Shown piece by piece: positions 58,687-64,000 of a DNA stretch of 64,000 nt. The notes under the pieces are model-generated. The model was not told where the DNA came from. It did not search any database and saw only the letters and a list, made by a program, of their open reading frames with translations. Source of the stretch: Oscillospiraceae bacterium. GTDB taxonomy: Bacteria > Bacillota > Clostridia > Oscillospirales > Oscillospiraceae. Position 1 is the stretch's first letter. The number at the start of each line of letters is the position of its first letter. Made by a program: the position numbers and the translations under genes. The DNA is taken from assembly GCA_022793095.1 (NCBI GenBank), contig JAAWCD010000054.1:44664-108663 (forward strand), in the 5' to 3' direction.

Positions 58687-59174
58687 TTGGCGGGGCGTTC
58701 TGTCTCGTTCCATCCCTTGCACACGTCCACCCAGGCGGTAAAGCCGGAGTATTGCTCCAGCTCCCCGATGGTCAGCTCAATCGCGCTGTTGCTGCTGCCG
58801 CAGGCGGGGAAAACCGTCTGAAAGCGCTTGAGGGAGCCGTCCAGGTAGACGGTCACGCCCTCGTTGATTCCGAAGGGACACACGCCGCCCACCGCGTGGC
58901 CGACCAGGGCTTCCACCTCGTTGGGGGTGAGCATTTTCGCCTTGGTTCCAAATTGGGCCTTATATTTGGAATTGTCGATTTTCGCGTCCCCAGCCGCAAC
59001 GACCAGAACGGCGCGGCCGTCCGCCAGAAAGGAAAGAGTTTTCGCGATCCGGCAGGGCTCACAGTTCAGAGCCCTGGCCGCCAGCTCCACCGTGGCGCTG
59101 GAAACGTCAAATTCCTGAATCCGGTCCGCCATGCCAAACGGACCGAAGAATGTTTTCACCTTTTCGATTGCCAT
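58683..59174 (-). CDS. YbaK/EbsC-family aminoacyl-tRNA deacylase
   Basis: A 163-residue single-domain trans-editing protein. The family hydrolyses mischarged tRNA, most often Cys-tRNA(Pro) or Ala-tRNA(Pro). The catalytic Lys lies in RIAKTLSF (about residue 44), and the substrate loop GHAVGGVCPFGI (about 92-103) is intact. LVVAAGDAKID is also typical. The start at 59174 follows GGAGGCAGAATC. The second gene of its operon has been destroyed. Confidence 0.92.
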   Translation of the reverse strand: MAIEKVKTFFGPFGMADRIQEFDVSSATVELAARALNCEPCRIAKTLSFLADGRAVLVVAAGDAKIDNSKYKAQFGTKAKMLTPNEVEALVGHAVGGVCPFGINEGVTVYLDGSLKRFQTVFPACGSSNSAIELTIGELEQYSGFTAWVDVCKGWNETERPAK

Positions 59175-59219
59175 ATGATTCTGCCTCCGTTTTTATGATG
59201 GTTCTACAGCCCGCCCGCA

Positions 59220-59318
59220 CCAAGGAATCCACCAAGGATTCCGGCGAAAAATGGTCTTGTCTGGCAGCGAAATCCTGTGCTCTGCCGCCATCCCCCGATT
59301 GTGAATACCGCTTCTTAA
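59220..59318. repeat. Family B element, truncated copy
   Basis: Starts at the core hairpin (GGAATCC, ACCAA, GGATTCC, GGCGAAAAAT) and runs to a right end like that of the 50521 copy (GATTGTGAATACCGCTTCTTAA in part). The left half is missing. Confidence 0.88.
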
Positions 59319-59333
59319 ACAGCAAAAACAAGA

Positions 59334-59377
59334 AGCTTGAAGTTCTTTTTGGTTCTTTTTCGTTCAAGAAAAAGAAC
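59334..59377. repeat. Family A intergenic repeat, half unit, after the amino-acid ABC operon
   Basis: GCTTGAAGTTCTTTTTGG with stem GTTCTTTTTC/GAAAAAGAAC-type arms. It touches the stop codon of the ATPase gene on the minus strand, where it could act as a terminator. Confidence 0.85.
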
Positions 59378-59378
59378 A

Positions 59379-60164
59379 TCAATCCCCAGAATACCGGGAC
59401 AGGAACTGCCGGGTGCGTTCCGCCTTGGGGTTGTCGATGACCTCGTGGGGGTCGCCCCGCTCCACAATCACGCCGCTGTCCATAAAAATTACCTGGTCCG
59501 CCACATCCCGCGCGAAGGCCATTTCGTGGGTTACAATCACCATGGTGGCCTTCTGATCCGCCAAATTCCGGATGACTCGCAGCACCTCGCCCGTCAGCTC
59601 CGGGTCCAGGGCCGAAGTTGGCTCGTCAAAGCAGAGAATATCCGGATTCAGCGCCAAAGCCCTGGCAATCGCCACCCGCTGCTGCTGTCCGCCGGACAGC
59701 TGATGGGGGTAGTGGCTCGCCCGGTCGCTCAGGCCCATCCGGCTCAGGAGCTCCAGCGCCTGTTCTTCCATCTCCTTGTGAATCCGCCGCCGGTCTGATT
59801 TGTAGTTGGGCTCTTCTTTGGCTAACAGCTCCTTGGCCAGCATCACATTTTGCAGGGCAGTGTACTGGGGGAACAGGTTGAAGGACTGAAACACCAGGCC
59901 GAAATGAAGCCGCTTCCAGCGGATTTCTCCCTCCCGCTGGGTGGCCGGGTCTTCCGCGTCAAACAGAGTCTGGCCGTTGACCTGGATGATGCCCTTGTCC
60001 GGCTGTTCCAGGAAGTTCAGGCACCGAAGGAGGGTGGTCTTGCCCGAGCCCGAGGAGCCGATGATGGCCAGCGCCTGGCCCTGCTCCAGGGTGAAGCTGA
60101 TATCCTCCAGAACACGGGTGGCGCCGAAATGCTTTTCAATGTGCTTGACCTCTAAAACTGGCAT
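59379..60164 (-). CDS. Polar amino-acid ABC transporter ATPase (GlnQ/HisP type)
   Basis: A 261-residue ATPase with Walker A GSSGSGKTT (about residues 35-43), Q-loop VFQSFNLFPQYT, signature LSGGQQQR, Walker B LCFDEPTSALDPELTGEVL and H-loop VTHEMAFA. All are typical of the GlnQ/HisP/ArtP group. There is an insertion (KEEPNYKSDRRRIHKEM) between the Q-loop and signature. Start 60164 behind GGGAGGCGGGCAC. It is last in the binding-protein, permease, ATPase operon. Confidence 0.94.
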   Translation of the reverse strand: MPVLEVKHIEKHFGATRVLEDISFTLEQGQALAIIGSSGSGKTTLLRCLNFLEQPDKGIIQVNGQTLFDAEDPATQREGEIRWKRLHFGLVFQSFNLFPQYTALQNVMLAKELLAKEEPNYKSDRRRIHKEMEEQALELLSRMGLSDRASHYPHQLSGGQQQRVAIARALALNPDILCFDEPTSALDPELTGEVLRVIRNLADQKATMVIVTHEMAFARDVADQVIFMDSGVIVERGDPHEVIDNPKAERTRQFLSRYSGD

Positions 60165-60177
60165 GTGCCCGCCTCCC

Positions 60178-60846
60178 TTACTTGAAATAGTCCAAACGCC
60201 GCTCCAGCCAGCCAAACAGGAGGGTGAGCAGACCGTTGAACAGCAAAAAGTATACGCCGGTGAAAAACAGCGGCCAGATGAGGCCGGAATAGCCGTGGGA
60301 CCCCTTTAAAAATGCGTAGCCCGCCCAAATGAGCTCCTGCATGGAGATAATGCGGGCGATGGAGGTGTCCTTAACCAGGGTGATGACCTCGTTTGACATG
60401 GGCGGCACAATCCGCTTGATCATCTGGAGCAGCGTGACCTTGAAAAAAATTTGGGTCTTCGTCATGCCCAGCACCAGGCCCGCCTCCTGCTGGCCCACCG
60501 GCACGCCCTGGATGCCGCCCCGGTAGATTTCCGAGAAGTAGCAGGCGTAGTTGATGATGAAGGCAATGGCGGAGGCAAGGAACCGGCCCGCTTCGCCGCT
60601 GCCCCAGGGGCTGCTGCTCAGGACGCGGCCGGGGATGTAGTAGATGATGATGAGCTGAAGCATCAGCGGCGTGCCTCGGATGACCCAGACCACCGTTTTT
60701 GTCAGCCAGCGCAGGGGGGTAAACCGGCTCATGGAGCCGAAGGAGATGACCAGGCCCAAAGGAATGGCGCCCAGCAGCGTGACAGCAAACAGGCGCAGCG
60801 TCTGAAGGAACCCTTCGTTCAGCGCGCCGAGTACAGTGAGTATCAT
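60178..60846 (-). CDS. Polar amino-acid ABC transporter permease (HEQRO family)
   Basis: A 222-residue permease with about five membrane helices. The N-terminal GFLQTLRLFAVTLLGAIPLG and RGTPLMLQLIIIYY are typical HEQRO features, and the coupling loop reads EAGLVLGMTKTQIFFKVTLLQMIKRIVPP. The start at 60846 follows GAAGGTGGTCGC; the longer frame crosses a family A repeat and is rejected. It forms a homodimeric channel in most relatives, since only one permease gene is present. Confidence 0.94.
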   Translation of the reverse strand: MILTVLGALNEGFLQTLRLFAVTLLGAIPLGLVISFGSMSRFTPLRWLTKTVVWVIRGTPLMLQLIIIYYIPGRVLSSSPWGSGEAGRFLASAIAFIINYACYFSEIYRGGIQGVPVGQQEAGLVLGMTKTQIFFKVTLLQMIKRIVPPMSNEVITLVKDTSIARIISMQELIWAGYAFLKGSHGYSGLIWPLFFTGVYFLLFNGLLTLLFGWLERRLDYFK

Positions 60847-60881
60847 GTCCGCGACCACCTTCTCTTCCGTTGATTTTTTCC

Positions 60882-60924
60882 TCTTCTTTTTCTTGAAAGA
60901 AAAAGAAGCAAAAAGAACTTTAAG
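60882..60924. repeat. Family A intergenic repeat, half unit, between binding-protein and permease genes
   Basis: CTTCTTTTTCTTGAAAG with AAAGAAAAAGAAG and tail GCAAAAAGAACTTTAAGC. On the minus strand the hairpin lies upstream of the permease ribosome site. It is inside an operon, so it is transcribed. Confidence 0.9.
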
Positions 60925-61024
60925 CTGCGCGTTTTCGCAATATGTTCGATAGAACCAGTGAAAGCTTTGCGAAACCAGCCAAACGCAGAGAGCATGTGCC
61001 CTCTGCGTTTGTATGTATTCTGAT

Positions 61025-61891
61025 TTACTGAGCGACCAGCGCCTCCGCGATGTTGTATTTCTCCGCAATCTGCTGCATGAGGTTAGTTTCATAGGAGCTC
61101 TTGAAGAAATCATTCAGCGCCGCCGCCATGTCCGAGCCCTTCCGGAAGCCAACGCCGTACTGCTCCGTGTTCAGGCTGGCCGTATAGGTGAGGTCCGCGT
61201 AGCTGGTGCCCTCGCCGGTCATGGCCTTGGCCATCAGGAAGTCGATGATCGCCGCGTCTGCCGTGCCCGAGCTCACCTCCAGCAGGGCCGTGGCCTGGTC
61301 CGTCACTTCCGTAAAGCTGAAGCCGTGGGCCTCCGCCTGCTCCTTGGCCGCAGAGCCGCCCTCTACCGCAAAGGCCAAATCTGCCACGCTCTCCGCCGTC
61401 GGATAGTCCGCCGCCTTGTCCGCCCGGACAATCACCACCTGAGCGTTGTCAAAGTAGGGGTTGGAGCACTCCATGGCGGCCTTGACCTCGTTGTTGAGCG
61501 TCATGCCGTTCCAAACTACGTCGATGGTCCTGCCCTCCAGCTCGAATACCTTATTGTCCCACTCAATGATCTGAAATTCCACCTCCACGCCGATGCTCCC
61601 GGCAAAGGCGGCCGCCATGTCCGCGTCAAAGCCAATCCAATTGCCCTCCGCGTCCTGGTAGTCCATGGGCTCAAACTCGGTGATGCCCACCACCAGAACC
61701 CCTTTGTTCTGGACATAGGCCAAATCGCTGTCCGCGGGCTGCATCACCGCCGGACTGGCAGGACTTGCGGGCTCCGTGGCCGGGGGCTGAGTGCTGGCAT
61801 TGCCGCCGCCTCCGCAGGCGGCCAGAGCGCCGCACATGGCCAGCGCCAGAGCGCCGGATAAAAATTTCTTCCAGATGGTTCTTCTTTTCAT
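61025..61891 (-). CDS. Polar amino-acid ABC transporter substrate-binding lipoprotein
   Basis: A 288-residue family 3 binding protein. Signal peptide MKRRTIWKKFLSGALALAM with lipobox LAAC (Cys at about 26), a short Thr/Pro/Ala linker, then GVLVVGITEFEPMDYQDAEGN-like opening and WIGFDADMAAAFAGSIGV, where F-D-x-D is the amino-acid contact motif. GRTIDVVWNGMTL follows, also typical. It probably binds a polar amino acid such as glutamine, cystine or histidine. Start behind AGGAGGAAATCAACGC. First gene of the operon. Confidence 0.93.
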   Translation of the reverse strand: MKRRTIWKKFLSGALALAMCGALAACGGGGNASTQPPATEPASPASPAVMQPADSDLAYVQNKGVLVVGITEFEPMDYQDAEGNWIGFDADMAAAFAGSIGVEVEFQIIEWDNKVFELEGRTIDVVWNGMTLNNEVKAAMECSNPYFDNAQVVIVRADKAADYPTAESVADLAFAVEGGSAAKEQAEAHGFSFTEVTDQATALLEVSSGTADAAIIDFLMAKAMTGEGTSYADLTYTASLNTEQYGVGFRKGSDMAAALNDFFKSSYETNLMQQIAEKYNIAEALVAQ

Positions 61892-61947
61892 TGCGTTGAT
61901 TTCCTCCTGACACGCGGACGAGAGAAGGCCGCGTTTAATGTGGTATC

Positions 61948-61976
61948 ATATTAGCACGCTAAAGAATTTCTGTAAA
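61948..61976 (-). promoter_or_regulatory. Sigma-A promoter of the amino-acid ABC operon
   Basis: On the minus strand: TTTACA, 17-bp spacer, TAATAT, about 57 bases before the start codon. In the stretch 61977-62197 beyond it I see no gene or clear signal. Confidence 0.7.
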
Positions 61977-62197
61977 GTCCTTTGAAGCACTTTCGGCGTT
62001 TTTCACAATGGAGCAGGCGGGAAGGAAGGGAATCCGATGCGGATACAGCAGGTCCCAAACCAGGGGCCTCCCGGTCTTCCGGCGGGCCTCAAAGAGCGTC
62101 CAAATGTGAGAGAAAAGGAAACTCCCTGCATTTTCACTGAGATTTTTCACGCAAAATGGGGCTTATCTGTTAGTTTATGAAATCTTGAAATTTTTAC

Positions 62198-62226
62198 TTG
62201 CAATAAAAAGGAAAAACGCATATAAT
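62198..62226 (+). promoter_or_regulatory. Sigma-A promoter of gdhA
   Basis: TTGCAA at 62198-62203, a 17-bp A-rich spacer, and perfect TATAAT at 62221-62226. About 130 bases of leader follow. Confidence 0.88.
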
Positions 62227-62267
62227 AAACACAACAAACGGCAATGGGGCCTCTCCGTACGGATATG

Positions 62268-62289
62268 GAACCGCTTTTTTCCGCGGTTC
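62268..62289 (+). other. Hairpin in the gdhA leader
   Basis: GAACCGC, TTTTTTCC, GCGGTTC: a 7-bp stem in the 5' leader. The T-run is in the loop, so it is not a terminator. No known riboswitch was recognised. Confidence 0.5.
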
Positions 62290-62361
62290 AAGTCCGGCTG
62301 ACGCCGCACAGGACGTTCTGTTTCCTGGATTCACATTTAGAAATTGAAAGGATTGATTTGA

Positions 62362-63711
<1,350 letters not shown>

Positions 63712-63776
63712 GAACATGAGTCAAAGCCCCCCGTGCGGTTTGTCCTGCCCCTGACAGGAGTATCTACAATTTTGGA

Positions 63777-63823
63777 AGCCCCCGGCAGGAATCACGCTGA
63801 GATTTCCTGCCGGGGGCTTTTTT
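63777..63823 (+). terminator. Strong terminator after gdhA
   Basis: AGCCCCCGGCAGGAA and TTCCTGCCGGGGGCT, a 15-bp perfect stem, followed by TTTTT. Confidence 0.96.
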
Positions 63824-63888
63824 CGGCCACTTCGTGCGTTTCTCATGCACCACGATCTTCTGCATGTATCTCAATTTTGGAATCGGCC

Positions 63889-64000
63889 TTAGAGCCTGTT
63901 TAAAATCTCCCGGCACACCGTCTGAATCAGTCTTTTTCCGTCCAGCTGCGTCAAAAATGCTCGGAATACATCCAGTATTCCTGCGCTTTTTTCCTTGCCG
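63889..64000. repeat. Family B element, cut by the window edge
   Basis: Starts TTAGAGCCTGTTTAAAATC. The core, GGAATAC and GTATTCC, replaces GGAATCC/GGATTCC of the other copies with a change on both arms. The right end lies beyond the window. Confidence 0.8.

Noticed and set aside
60847..61113. An 89-residue N-terminal extension of the amino-acid permease.
   Set aside because: It would translate a family A repeat (KVLFASFSFKKKK) and antisense binding-protein sequence; the same repeat-derived peptide appears in several spurious frames.
62283..62305. GCGGTTCAAGTCCGGC in the gdhA leader looks like a tRNA T-arm.
   Set aside because: The supposed T stem does not pair, no D-arm, anticodon arm or matching acceptor strand is found upstream, and the GCGGTTC part is already one arm of a local hairpin.

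Overview
The window is about 64 kb of GC-rich (roughly 60% by eye) chromosome from an endospore-forming, diaminopimelate-type anaerobic Firmicute. The best guess is a gut Clostridia of the Oscillospiraceae kind (Flavonifractor, Oscillibacter, Lawsonibacter and relatives). This rests on gene content and order: a Gram-positive dcw cluster, meso-DAP MurE, SpoVM, a SipL-like SPOCS/LysM protein, a YicC-RemA-Gmk-RpoZ-PriA-Def-Fmt-RsmB-RlmN-PrpC-PrkC-RsgA-ThiN run, and oxygen-sensitive style flavin/Fe-S redox genes. No species call is possible from sequence reading alone.

Layout. 1-2.1 kb: end of ftsH and a small RibD/DHFR-like gene. 2.3-16.3 kb: the dcw cell-wall and division cluster (mraZ, rsmH, ftsL-like, spoVD/ftsI-like PBP, murE, a small unknown ORF, mraY, ftsW, murG, murA, ftsQ, ftsZ); murF, murD, murC and ftsA are absent from it. 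16.5-17.8 kb: corA behind a strong promoter and a long structured leader. 17.9-23.3 kb, minus strand: a membrane protein and an Opp-type peptide transporter whose second ATPase gene has been reduced by an in-frame deletion. 23.6-32.5 kb: an accessory redox region with an old-yellow-enzyme family reductase, a LysR regulator, a MaoC-like protein and two ferredoxin-flavoprotein pairs in tandem. 32.5-37.1 kb, minus strand: a small membrane protein, then cdaA-cdaR (cyclic di-AMP synthesis) with a DUF5685-like protein and a J-domain/TPR protein. 37.4-42.5 kb: an RluA-type pseudouridine synthase and the potABCD polyamine transporter. 42.9-58.1 kb: the yicC-to-spoVM housekeeping run followed by the SipL-like gene. 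58.6-61.9 kb, minus strand: a YbaK-type deacylase with a broken P-loop gene behind it, and a polar amino-acid ABC transporter. 62.4-63.7 kb: NADP-type glutamate dehydrogenase.

The most unusual feature is not a gene. The intergenic spaces carry two families of dispersed inverted-repeat elements. Family A (18 loci here) is a foldback whose short A/T-rich hairpin lies just upstream of many start regions, and its stem changes on both arms from copy to copy. Family B (about 165 bp, seven copies or part copies) has a conserved core hairpin but terminal inverted repeats that differ between copies while staying complementary within each copy. A third inverted repeat (45022-45122, half copy at 7197) and a diverged tandem duplication (58141-58569) add to this. 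These repeats, and the tandem ferredoxin-flavoprotein cluster, are the best candidates for undescribed biology in the window.

How the genes work together: the dcw genes make and polymerise lipid II and build the septum. PrpC/PrkC sense wall fragments through PASTA domains, and CdaA/CdaR set cyclic di-AMP, which in Firmicutes controls wall and ion homeostasis. SpoVM and the SipL-like protein belong to spore coat attachment. The redox cluster next to a peptide-type transporter looks like a self-contained, LysR-controlled anaerobic pathway for an imported substrate that cannot be named from sequence.
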